From positions 181,300-201,375 of the forward strand of contig BFEA01000893.1 of the NCBI GenBank assembly GCA_003427395.1: a stretch of 20,076 nucleotides of DNA. The letters are read 5' to 3'. The stretch is from Chara braunii. Taxonomy: Eukaryota > Streptophyta > Charophyceae > Charales > Characeae. The notes beneath the pieces were generated by a model. That model did not search any database. It saw only the letters and a list, made by a program, of their open reading frames with translations, and had not been told where the DNA came from. How positions within the stretch are numbered: the stretch's first letter is position 1; each line of letters opens with the position of its first letter. Below, piece by piece: positions 1 through 8,493 of this stretch. A program made the position numbers and the translations under genes.

Positions 1-237
1 CATTGTCTGTTTTCAGTCTCATTCCTCACTTGCACATTTTGGAGTACGTGCGTTGGAGTCTTGCGTGGGGAGCTGCGTTGTGCCATCTTGCTCCCCCTTC
101 TTCCTCCATCTCCATCTCTGTCACTAGCGAGGCACCACACCTGATGGGTCCTCTACAAGGGCGCAACGAGTGACAGGCGTTGTTGCCCCTTGCTTCAACG
201 AATAGTAGGACCCCCTCCTCGGGTTTCCTCACAACTT

Positions 238-255
238 TGGCGTCGTTGTAGGGAA
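238..255 (+). promoter_or_regulatory. Possible retrotransposon primer binding site (tRNA-Asp type)
   Basis: The sequence TGGCGTCGTTGTAGGGAA resembles the plant gypsy primer binding site TGGCGCCGTTGCCGGGGA, which pairs with the 3' end of tRNA-Asp in Athila/Tat-like elements. About 14 of 18 positions agree, and two of the differences are C to T. A CA dinucleotide at 232-233 lies a few bases upstream, where an LTR would end. If correct, bases 1-233 are the 3' part of a left LTR. The family match is from memory, and the pol genes downstream are not of the Athila/Tat type, so this could be a relic of another element. Confidence 0.35.
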
Positions 256-262
256 GGGGACT

Positions 263-304
263 GCACCCCCAAGGCCTCGGCCTTCCCCAATTGAACGGGG
301 GTGC
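263..304. other. Strong nested hairpin next to the PBS-like site
   Basis: GCACCCCC (263-270) is exactly complementary to GGGGGTGC (297-304). Inside this stem, AAGGCC (271-276) pairs with GGCCTT (279-284) around a 2-base TC loop. The structure starts 8 bases after the candidate primer binding site, where LTR elements often hold leader structures for packaging or dimerisation. That role is inference. Confidence 0.5.
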
Positions 305-892
305 GCAGGCTGATTAGTCACGTGCTAATTACTCTGTTCGATTAGTTTATCTTGATTAGTTTTATATTTTTGATTTTTTTTATCAGTTTATTTTTACGAT
401 ATCTCTTAATCCGGGCGTTTGCGCACAAGCGGCCCCTAGAGCAAAGTTCTACCTTAGGTCAAGACCAAAATTTTGGTACCCTTTTCAATAAAATCTAACG
501 ACTGGAGATAATCAATTTTTTTTATTTTTCTAAAAGCTATTTCGATTTTTTTTATTTTTTTTTTCATTTTAAAGCTTATTGCAAGAAATTGGAAAAACAA
601 TTGGGGACGTCCGCTTGAGGCAAAGTTGTTCTGTTTATTTTTTCCAACATTTTGAGACCTTGGTCGGGAAAAACGGTCTTCTTTTGTGGAAAGGAAAGCC
701 CTCAACAAAAACGAAAGTGGAAAAAAAAATGTAAGGGAATTGCAATTTTCCTTGTTAATTTATTTAAAACAAAAGGGACAAAAATAAACAAATTATGATC
801 CGATCACTTTTGACTTTGGACCTTAAAGGATTCCAACAAAAAAAATTCACGGTGATACGGGTTTTACGGTACGCGTGCAGTCGCGCGCAAAA

Positions 893-957
893 CCCTAAGC
901 CCTAATTGGAGGAAACCCTAATTGGGGGAAACCCTAAGATGAGGATTAATATATAAA
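893..957 (+). promoter_or_regulatory. Telo-box cluster followed by a TATA-like box
   Basis: Three AAACCCTAA-type motifs occur between about 893 and 938, two of them separated by near-identical spacers (ATTGGAGG and ATTGGGGG). AAACCCTA telo-boxes are known plant promoter elements and match one turn of the plant telomere repeat. A TATATAAA sequence follows at about 949-956. Together these could be a plant-type promoter for the downstream element, or a short interstitial telomere-like remnant. No transcript start can be assigned from sequence alone. Confidence 0.35.
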
Positions 958-1080
958 ACTATATTAGAGATTAAAATTAATTTTAACTCCTAAACCTTGC
1001 GGCTGACTAGACCTGAGGAGACTCGGGCTTCTTTCTTGTGGGGTATACGTACGTGTGAAAGAAAAAGAATTAATCTGAGT

Positions 1081-1270
1081 TTTTGCTAATAAAATTAATG
1101 AAAATCAAAATGAGTATCTAAAAACTAATTTAAAAGTGATTTCTTGTTTTCCATCTATCTTACTTTCATTTTCTCTTCGGCGGCCTTCGTCAAGGGACAC
1201 CATCCCGAACCCCATTCCAACGGCGGACAGGGAAAGTGCTGCCGAAACTTCTGAAAATTTCCTAAAATTC
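1081..1270 (+). repeat. ~190-bp module, copy 1
   Basis: This block begins TTTTGCTAATAAAATTAATG and runs through an AT-rich half into a GC-rich half containing CGGCGG, CCGAACCCCATTCCAACG and GCCGAAA, then CCTAAAATTC. The same order of motifs recurs in copy 2, immediately downstream, at similar spacing. The GC-rich half occurs a third time near 2376-2470. Confidence 0.8.
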
Positions 1271-1278
1271 TTTTCATT

Positions 1279-1470
1279 TTTTGCTAATAAATTTAATACA
1301 AATTAAAATAAATATCTAAAAAATTATAAAAATTATTTTTTTCGTTCTTCATTTATTTTACTTCTATTTTCCTTCCGGCGGACTTAATCGAGGGGACTCG
1401 TTCCGAACCCCATCCCAACGAAGGGAGGCGAAGTGATGCCGAAATTTTTAAAAATTTCCTAAAAATACTC
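1279..1470 (+). repeat. ~190-bp module, copy 2
   Basis: This is a tandem copy of 1081-1270. Shared landmarks are TTTTGCTAATAAA, AATATCTAAAAA, TCTTCATTTATTTTACTTCTA, CGGCGGACTTAATCGAGGGGAC, CCGAACCCCATCCCAACG, GTGATGCCGAAATTTTTAAA and CCTAAAAATACTC. The two copies differ by many substitutions and small indels, so the duplication is old. Confidence 0.8.
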
Positions 1471-1584
1471 TTCTCCACCATAAATCTTAAAAATCAGCAG
1501 GGTACAGTATATTCCAACCTTCAATAGATATAAAATAAGAAAGCGTATTTATTCGAATTAATTATAATTTTATATAATTATTTT

Positions 1585-1859
1585 CTAGGCTACGAGAGTG
1601 GCCTGGGGTCACTTGCCCGGTCGGGCCTAACATATTTTAAATTTAAAAAATATATATATATTTTTTAATTTTATTTTATATTTTGAATTTGGTAAAGAAT
1701 TTCGATGTGACCCTAAAGCAAAAGTTGTTCAGTTTATTTTTATGCATAACATAGTTTTTTTTTTGGTTTTTTGGATTTTTTTTGTTTTTTGTTGGGACCC
1801 TCCCTTGTCCATGCACGGGCTGGCAACCCGGGACCCGGGCGGCTCAGCTGGTAGCCTAG
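1585..1859. repeat. Diverged inverted repeat around an AT-rich core
   Basis: CTAGGCTAC at 1585-1593 is the exact reverse complement of GTAGCCTAG at 1851-1859. Similarity continues inward for about 40 bases on each side in imperfect form (shared pieces: AG, GCC, GGGTC, TTGCC, C-rich stretch). The enclosed ~190 bases are very AT-rich, with TATATATA and T runs. This is the geometry of a small foldback element or MITE remnant. I could not identify a target-site duplication. Confidence 0.4.
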
Positions 1860-2375
1860 ATTATTTTTTAAAAACTACAAGAAAAAGAAGAAATTTTCAA
1901 TAGGACATATCTGCTTTAGGGTAAGATTTGTCTTGCCATTCTAACAGGATTAAAGCAAAAAAAAAAAAAAACGTTATTAAAATCTAATTTTAAACAATTA
2001 ATTACAAAAATATCAAAAAAAAATCCCAACAAAGGATCAAAAAGGTGTAGGGACTTACCTTGAGCTTCCTTCTGGACTTGGGTTTATCCCCCTAGGCAGC
2101 TGGTTATTTCTCGTTTATTCGGATTTTTAATGAATTAAAATTATAAAAATTCCTTTAAAATCACATAAAAGAACAAAGACTGTTTCATTTCATTTTGGGT
2201 TTTTGACGAGGCGACGAGTTCCGCTGGCCAGAAGCGCGCTCGAGGGTGGGATAGACCAAATTCCCTCGAATGGAGCACACGCCTTGTATTCGAGAGAACT
2301 CGAGAAAACGGCGTATAGGCTCCGTTCGAGCTTGGAATTCGACACCATCCGTATCTAGGGTAGGCTAGGACTCGT

Positions 2376-2470
2376 TCTTGGCTGCCATCTTACAGAGACA
2401 TTGTCCCGAACCCAATCCCAATGGGGGGAGGGTAGATGTTGCCGAAATGTTTCTGATATTTTGAGTTTTT
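2376..2470 (+). repeat. Partial third copy of the ~190-bp module
   Basis: The GC-rich half of the module reappears here: GACATTGTCCCGAACCCAAT, CCCAATGGGGGGAGGG, and GATGTTGCCGAAATGTTTCTG. It ends about 20 bases before the first ATG of the coding block, so the module lies directly against the start of the degenerate gene. Confidence 0.65.
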
Positions 2471-2492
2471 TACCTCTTTTTCGACTCCGCTT

Positions 2493-3809
2493 ATGCTCTA
2501 CTACCTTACAGAACTAGAGGGAACAGGTAGACAGATGTGGCCACCCTCGACAGAAGAGGAGGATGTGGTGGACCGATATTGGGTGTATGATCCTCCCGAG
2601 CTTATAGAGGCTGATCTGGTTGAATTCATCCTACCTTCTCGACCCACGGACTAGCACGACGGTCGGTACAAGTGGAGGTCGATCCTCCTGTGGCCAGGCG
2701 CTTGGCTCTGGATGTACCGGGAGCTAAAGAGCATCCAAGGCCCTTACGGCCGACGTCCAGGAGAGACTGCTTACGGGGAGGTCAAGGCCTGCCTGTATTT
2801 GAGTCCAGAAGTGGCCAAGAAGGCTGCTCTGACTCTTGTGTCGTGGGGAGCCTGTGGGATCGTCGGTTGGGCATAACGATATCTTTAGGAGGAGGTAGAG
2901 GCTTTCCGGCTCGATGAGAAGTAGGACACCACGCTGTGGACCGACAAGTACCCTTCCCGGATCATTACAGGGGAGCTCCAGGTCGTCCGCAACGGATTCT
3001 TCCCACACTCGGGCTGCAAATTGAGGGCGACCATTCCCTCGTTTGTGGTTGACGCGGTGTTTGGCGGAAGAGGGGGCTTGGTTCAGGCCTATCTAACCGC
3101 CGGAGAGCTTAAGCACTTCTCAAGAGGGGATCTCGACAGCCACTACATCTATTATTCGCTTGTGACCGTCGGACCCCGGTGGGGGGACGAGAGGCTTCAG
3201 CTCATAGAGTTGATCCGGTCCATCGCCCCTAGCTCGCCAGGAGGCTGGAGAGCGGAGGGCTACGATTGAAGACATCCCCCGCCGTCCTAAGTGTGAGATT
3301 TGTTAGACCGTGAGCTCTGGGCCGGGCCTGAGTATATCACGTTGATAGACCGACTCTTCATGGAGCACTGGGACTCCTATTGGGGTGGAGATGCCCTCGT
3401 AGCCATCTATCAACTGACCCGGTACTACGAGGCGATAGGAGCGCCGGGATATCGAGTGGCTAAGGAGGTGGATGACGAGGAGGCATGGGAGCCCGATTGG
3501 GTAGACTCCGATAAGGAGGAATCCGAGTTGGAGGATGAGGTAGAGGAGGTCGGCGAGGTGGACGGCACAACTGGAGGCTCGATCCATTTCTCGAGGCTAG
3601 TGGTCGGTTTCATAGCCTAGGCGTGCGAACGCGACAAAGCGGCTAGAGGTAAGGCCATATGGAGAGACGTGACCGGATCTAGATGGGCAGACATACCGTT
3701 GTCGGGCGGCTTCAGTCTTACGCCGCCCTCGTCTTCCTTAGACAGGTATGTTGGAGTCGTAGGTCGGCTGAGGAGTGAGGACCAACTAGGGAGGAGATTG
3801 ATGAAGTAA
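2493..3809 (+). pseudogene. Broken N-terminal ORF of the element, domain 1 (unknown function)
   Basis: One reading frame starting at the ATG at 2493 stays coherent for about 440 codons. It is interrupted only by stops at 2652, 2874, 2886, 2922, 3267, 3618 and a short disturbed stretch at 3267-3300, where a neighbouring frame reads PRRPKCEIC. Coherence shows in Trp- and Tyr-rich sequence such as WRSILLWPGAWLWMYREL (near 2675-2730) and YITLIDRLFMEHWDSYWGG (3330-3390). An acidic stretch follows at about 3460-3570 (DEEAWEPDWVDSDKEESELE). The stops at 2874 (TAA), 2886 and 2922 (TAG) could be former CAA/CAG codons changed by C to T. I do not recognise the domain. It precedes the first copy of the repeated domain, into which the frame shifts at about 3790. 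Confidence 0.6.
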
Positions 3810-4213
3810 TACGAACCCTAGACAAGAGGACACAAAAGGAGATACTCCCGTACGAACGTATTAAGTATGAGTATGTTCAGAAAGGCAGCATAGAACATGA
3901 GCATTTGTATATCCTTACCTACTACATCATAAATTTGGATGAGTACGAGCGGGTTTACCAACCTAGGAGACGGGCATGAGGTTATTTATACGGGAGAAGT
4001 TGGAAGAGAGTTGTTAAGTTGGTTTTAGCTGATAAGGAACGACTAGAGGAGGAAGAAGAGACAGTTAGCTGGAATACAGAGATTGAAGTATTTGTTGATA
4101 TTCCAGCTCCCCCGATCATAGGGAGGAACCTGTCTACGTTTGAGTGGCGTGGTGGAGTTGATTATCAGAGTGAGAGGCCAAGAGGTTTATTAAACCTAGG
4201 GAGACCGCTTTAG
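3740..4213 (+). pseudogene. Repeated ~130-residue domain, copy A
   Basis: The reading starts in the frame of domain 1 (GVVGRLRSEDQLGR) and shifts at about 3790 into a frame that stays open to 4213 except for a TGA at 3977. Landmarks are KEILPYERIKYEYV, LYILTYYIINLDEY, then KERLEEEEETVS and EVFVDIPAPPIIG. The same landmarks in the same order occur in copies B (7083-7490) and C (7592-7975), so these are diverged duplicates of one domain. I know of no family with this pattern. The domain belongs to the extra coding block upstream of gag, so a role in the retroelement life cycle is likely but unproven. Confidence 0.6.
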
Positions 4214-4214
4214 G

Positions 4215-4899
4215 GTTTGATATCCCTCTCCTGGTGCGCTTAGACGAGAGCGAGAGGACGCCGACTAGGTATGCAGGTATGTGGTTAGTGGACGGATTGT
4301 TTCTCTTGACGGTGATCTTGGAGAGTACGGGGCGAGCAGTGCTCGACAGGTGGAGGCTATAGGATGCCTTGTGTTCGACAGGTTTCAGGACCTCGAGATA
4401 GGACCGATGCTGGTTGGCGTTAGCAGAACCTGGTGGAAGTACGAAGCCTTAGCGAGATCTATTGTGAGGCAGAGACTGGGTAGTACGGTGGGGGGTAGTC
4501 AGCCGCTAGTGCGCATAGTATTTGGGCCCCCGAAAACCGTTCTCTACCCTATAGAAGGTTGGAGGTGGACCTTGCTTGCATCCGTGATAGAGCAGGTGTA
4601 TGGAGGCGTCAACAATCTGGGAAGAGTTGTTGTCGACACACTTCGGGTTGGGATTACCGCCACAATTTAAGGACGCCTACTTTGCTGTGTGTGTGAGGTG
4701 GGGGCGTTTCGACTACGAAACAGTGAGAGGACTGATCGACGCGACCTTCTGGGTAGGATTGCTTGAGGCCAACCGATCTGATTGCCTATTGTCGAAGGCA
4801 CTTGGAGGACAAGTACGCTGGACTAGAGGAGTTCAGATATTTGTACGAGGGCAGTTAGTAGACGCATGCCGGTTGGAACGTCCACAGGGTCTAATGTGA
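4215..4899 (+). pseudogene. Unidentified coding remnant after copy A
   Basis: Coding-like sequence continues with frame changes. About 4206-4285 reads ALGFDIPLLVRLDESERTPT in one frame. The frame from 4281 reads through ARQVEAIGCLVFDRFQDLEI and FGPPKTVLYPIEGWRWTLL to about 4590. From 4600 a third frame gives EELLSTHFGLGLPPQFKDAY and FDYETVRGLIDATFWVGLLE, up to the stop at 4899. The composition is that of a soluble globular protein with regular hydrophobic spacing. I do not recognise a family. The frame changes near 4280 and 4595 look like single-base indels rather than introns, since no consensus splice pair is needed to join them. Confidence 0.5.
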
Positions 4900-4928
4900 G
4901 TAAACAATTAGTAAATTAGGGTTTTACA

Positions 4929-5147
4929 GTGACAGTTCTACTTAAAGCGCACGTAGAGGAAGATATGACAGAACAAGAGTGTTTGCAACGAGCTAGGGAG
5001 TTCATCCACGAGCACCGAGCAGGAATCCTTACGTGCGTGACCTTTCAAACAAAGGTGACATACGAAGTGATGGTATGGTCGGCAGGGTACTTGCGCGCGG
5101 AGTTATTTTTTGATGAGACGGTAGCGGAAGCAACGTCCAAAATGTGA
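4929..5147 (+). pseudogene. Small coding remnant, possibly related to 6557-6856
   Basis: An open stretch of 72 codons includes TEQECLQRAREFIHEHRAGI and ends near FFDETVAEATSKM. It can be aligned weakly with the remnant at 6557-6856 by spacing of an E-C-x2-RA motif, a central Val/Ile run, and a terminal W/F-N/D-E-S/T cluster. If real, the block upstream of gag contains a second duplicated domain besides the A/B/C domain. It has no ATG context of note; GTG or read-through from upstream is equally possible. Function is unknown. Confidence 0.35.
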
Positions 5148-5193
5148 GTCCATACTATGAGTTGGCATGACGGAAGCGTGGGTTAGAATGTAA

Positions 5194-5370
5194 AAGGGCC
5201 TGCGGAGTCCTGCGAAGTCAGATGAAGATGAAAGGTTAAGGATGGAAGATGAGAGAGTGAAAAGAATGAAAGATAGAATTATAAAACATGTGTTAAAAAG
5301 AATCAAGGAGTTGGAGAAAAAATCAAAGCGTATGGAGTTTGTGAGAGCGAGGGTGAATTGCGTAGTATAG
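5194..5370 (+). pseudogene. Charged coiled-coil-like tail
   Basis: From just after a TAA at 5191 to the TAG at 5368, one frame reads a highly charged helix-forming segment: DEDERLRMEDERVKRMKDR, then HVLKRIKELEKKSKRMEFV. Hydrophobic residues recur every three to four positions, as in a coiled coil. It directly abuts the very AT-rich insertion that begins at about 5371, so the TAG may mark the left edge of that insertion rather than a natural end. The function is unknown. Confidence 0.4.
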
Positions 5371-6331
<961 letters not shown>

Positions 6332-6334
6332 ATA

Positions 6335-6553
6335 GAGAGGAGTACGAAGAAACAAAAAAGGATCTTTAGGGAAGATAGGGAGATCGTCAGAAGGTGGAGG
6401 TTTGAGTTTCTCGAGAGCACGAAAACGAGAGACCACCAACAGTCGGAATGGGGGGAATCCTCTATATATGAGGAGCGGGAAGAAGGAAAGGACAGTGAAG
6501 ACGAGAAGAACGGCAAAGGAGGGAAGAACAGTGAAGAGACAGCGGCAGGATGA
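6335..6553 (+). pseudogene. Charged Glu/Lys/Arg-rich remnant of the element
   Basis: Downstream of the TAA at 6329 the same frame is open to a TGA at 6551 and encodes a charged sequence beginning ERSTKKQKRIFREDREIVRR and ending in a run rich in E, K, D and G. The base composition switches to GA-rich, like the rest of the retroelement, so the right border of the plastid-like insertion lies at about 6315-6335. It resembles in composition the coiled-coil tail at 5194-5370, which lies on the other side of the insertion. The two may be halves of one region or a duplicated one. Confidence 0.4.
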
Positions 6554-6556
6554 ACG

Positions 6557-7076
6557 ATGAGTACATGTCAGTATAGTGACGACAAGTACTCCGTATACGT
6601 GATAGGGAAGATAGAAGGATCGGTGGTCTGTGTGGTGATACAGGTGGGTCACATAGTAAGACTGGGGGTGATAGAAGAGGCAGAGTGCATGTGGAGAGCC
6701 CTAAGAGAAGCGCGCGAGACCGCACTCTACGTAGGAATCGAGAACGGATGTGTTGTCAAGTACATATCGAGTACGACGTTGTTTGAAAAAGGTGCTTCCG
6801 TACGCTCTTGGAATGAATCCCCGAGAGTGACAGAGAAGCTTCTGAAAAAAAAAAACTAGGAAAGCAGAAGAGTTCGCAAGGGTTATAGCAGACGGAGCGA
6901 TTCTCATGATACGCGAACAATCAATACTGGAAAGAGATGATAAAGACCTTAGAAGACATAGAGGACTTCTGCGATAACGACAATTTTGAAGCCTTCTATT
7001 TTGTTCTGGAAGCGTCGACAGAGAGGATGTGTTAACTGTCATCGAATGCTAGAGGGTCTCCAAAATTGAACATGAG
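6557..7076 (+). pseudogene. Unidentified coding remnant before repeat copy B
   Basis: A 100-codon open stretch (6557-6856) contains YSVYVIGKIEGSVVCVVIQV, EEAECMWRALREARETALYV and WNESPRVTEKLL, then runs into an A10 tract at about 6846, where the frame is probably lost. Beyond it, pieces in other frames look coding (EEFARVIADGAILMIREQSI region; TLEDIEDFCDNDNFEAFYFV at about 6942-7001). The first part aligns loosely with 4929-5147. No family is recognised. It leads directly into the second copy of the repeated domain at 7083. Confidence 0.4.
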
Positions 7077-7500
7077 ATGAGCCTACCCGAAGAAGAATTA
7101 GCAAGAAGAAGGTGTAAGTTTGGGAGATGGAGTGGACCACGCGAACACGAGAGTAAGAAAGTTGAGCGAAGTCTAAGTAAGATCGGAAAGAAAGAGATCT
7201 TCCCGTACCAAGTGGTTAGGTACCAGGTGGCGGACAGCGGATGGGAAACGAATCAGTTTTATGTTATGACAGTACGAGTACATTGATTCGGGCATATACC
7301 ACATTAGGATATATCTGCCAAAAGAGAAAGCGGATTTCTGCACATACTCGAGGTGCTGGAGAATAGCAGTTTGGAAGCTGAGGGAAGAGAAGAAGAGATT
7401 AGAGAAATTATGAGAGATCGTCGAGGCGAGCGACGATATCATGATTTTCGACGTCCTGCCTAGACCCCCGATCCCAGGTGGGGAACTTTAGCGAAATGGA
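7077..7500 (+). pseudogene. Repeated ~130-residue domain, copy B
   Basis: The first half, open to a TGA at 7284, reads EEELARRRCKFG, SLSKIGKKEIFPYQVVRYQV and QFYVMTV. After a one-base frame change at about 7275 the second half continues with YHIRIYLPKEKADFC, LREEKKRLEKL, a TGA, and IMIFDVLPRPPIPGG. These match copy C (EELEVRREKF, SLSSLGGREIVSYEVETY, LYVMTV, YDVRIYLPIE, EKDRL, KPPTP) and, more distantly, copy A. The pairing of B and C is the clearest, with near-identical motif spacing. The unit spacing B to C is about 510 bases, so B and C look like a tandem duplication. Confidence 0.65.
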
Positions 7501-7591
7501 TGGGACGCGATCGTAAACTTTGCTAGGACAGTAAGAGAAGGAGATTGTCATAGGAAAGTGTTGTGAAACCTGATAGGAAATGAGAGGAGAG

Positions 7592-7980
7592 AAAATGATC
7601 TCAGACGAGGAGTTAGAAGTCAGGAGGGAAAAATTTATTGTCGGGAATAGGCCGCCAGAAGCAAAGTTAAAAGATGTCTGCGCTTCCTTAAGTTCTCTAG
7701 GGGGACGAGAGATAGTGTCGTATGAAGTTGAGACATACGGACAGCAGATGGGAGGAGATCCGTCTCTATGTGATGACCGTCTGGTTCATCAATATTGATA
7801 TGTATGATGTGCGGATTTACCTGCCTATAGAGAGAGAGATTGATCTTCTTTACGGTCGGTGTTAGGAGAGAGCGAGAAAAGTAGTGGAAGGAGAGAAAGA
7901 TAGACTGCCATCGCAAGGGAAAAGTTTTGTCAAGGACAATCGGATAACCACCTTCAAGGGACTCTCAAAACCCCCAACGC
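7592..7980 (+). pseudogene. Repeated ~130-residue domain, copy C
   Basis: From the ATG at 7595 the frame reads ISDEELEVRREKF and SLGGREIVSYEVETYGQQ. It shifts by one base near 7755 to continue as LYVMTVWFINIDMYDVRIYL, then a TAG near 7863, ARKVVEGEKDRL, ITTFKGLSKPPTP. The order is the same as in copies A and B. The region is followed by KWETIVAF, comparable to GWDAIVNF after copy B, so the duplicated unit extends past the PP motif. Fold and function are unknown; the conserved core YVMTV-(x)-IN-x-D-x-Y-x-(V/I)RIYLP looks like paired beta strands, which is inference. Confidence 0.65.
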
Positions 7981-8019
7981 CTTGTCAGGGAATCCGGAAG
8001 GAGAAATGGGAGACCATAG

Positions 8020-8376
8020 TTGCATTCGTGTTGTAGCTTTGAAACTTTGATGGCGAGAGGAGGCAAGTATTCACTAGCTGGAGCCAACGCGGATCAACAA
8101 GAATTGTGCGACCTGGGCCGAAGAGTATCGATTGACCTACGTCGGTTTTTGAGTACTTGGGCTCGCGACGATATATGTGCGTTAGGGAGTGCGATTTGTA
8201 GGAGGGTGAGGTGCCCAGAGACAGGAGTATTAGAGATCAGAAGAGGAGCAACGTGTGTAGAAGGACATGAAGGGGAACTCTACGTAGACACTGGAGTCTT
8301 TGGGTTAGAGGGTGAGCACGAGGTCCGAGACGAGAGTGGCAGGTTGAGAGGTATTCTGATGGTTGTCGAGAACTAG
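8020..8376 (+). pseudogene. Unidentified ORF remnant before gag
   Basis: A stretch of 118 codons is open to the TAG at 8374; the first ATG is at 8050. It contains QQELCDLGRRVSIDLRRFLS, ALGSAICRRVRCPETGVLEI and LYVDTGVFGLEGEHEVRDES. Several Cys residues and alternating hydrophobics suggest a small globular beta-rich protein. I do not recognise it, although the LYVDTGVFG phrase superficially recalls an aspartic-protease turn; the surrounding residues do not support that. It ends about 40 bases before a triple 26-bp repeat that leads into gag. Confidence 0.45.
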
Positions 8377-8416
8377 TCTTAGATACTCAGAGATCGAGAC
8401 GACCGAGATTACATAT

Positions 8417-8493
8417 AGGTCCGGGCTGCAGGTTTAGACCATAGGTCAGGGCTGCCGATTTAGACATCAGGTTCGGGTTGCCGATTCAAACAT
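8417..8493 (+). repeat. Three tandem 26-bp repeats just before gag
   Basis: Three consecutive units share the pattern AGGT-C-GGGCTGC-G-TT-AGAC: 8417-8442, 8443-8468 and 8469-8493. They differ by a few substitutions. They sit between the TAG at 8374 and the first ATG of the gag frame at 8497 region. Confidence 0.8.

Larger units (their letters stand above)
1..2492. other. AT-rich non-coding region upstream of the retroelement coding block
   Basis: No convincing gene is visible on either strand. The region is dominated by A and T homopolymer runs (for example 515-570, 1640-1680, 1750-1790), with short GC-rich islands near 1190-1250, 1370-1440, 1585-1630 and 1800-1860. Open frames here, such as the minus-strand one around 454-708, are low-complexity Lys/Phe/Ile runs and look accidental. 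The region may be the long leader (LTR plus untranslated region) of the retroelement that starts coding at 2493, because it holds a possible primer binding site and repeated modules. I could not find a matching second LTR downstream, so its membership in the element is inferred. Confidence 0.55.

Noticed and set aside
454-708. Minus-strand open frame rich in Lys and Phe
   Set aside because: It follows A/T homopolymers and has no family resemblance or context.
1836-1860. tRNA-like phrase (GGGCGGCTCAGCTGGTAGCC)
   Set aside because: The rest of a tRNA is missing; the sequence becomes poly-T within a few bases and is better explained as one arm of the inverted repeat.
8290-8310. Aspartic-protease-like phrase YVDTGVFG
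   Set aside because: Surrounding residues lack the protease fold pattern, and the true protease region lies after gag with its own active-site remnant.
8417-8493. CRISPR-like array
   Set aside because: Three directly abutting 26-bp units without spacers in a eukaryotic element; a simple tandem repeat.
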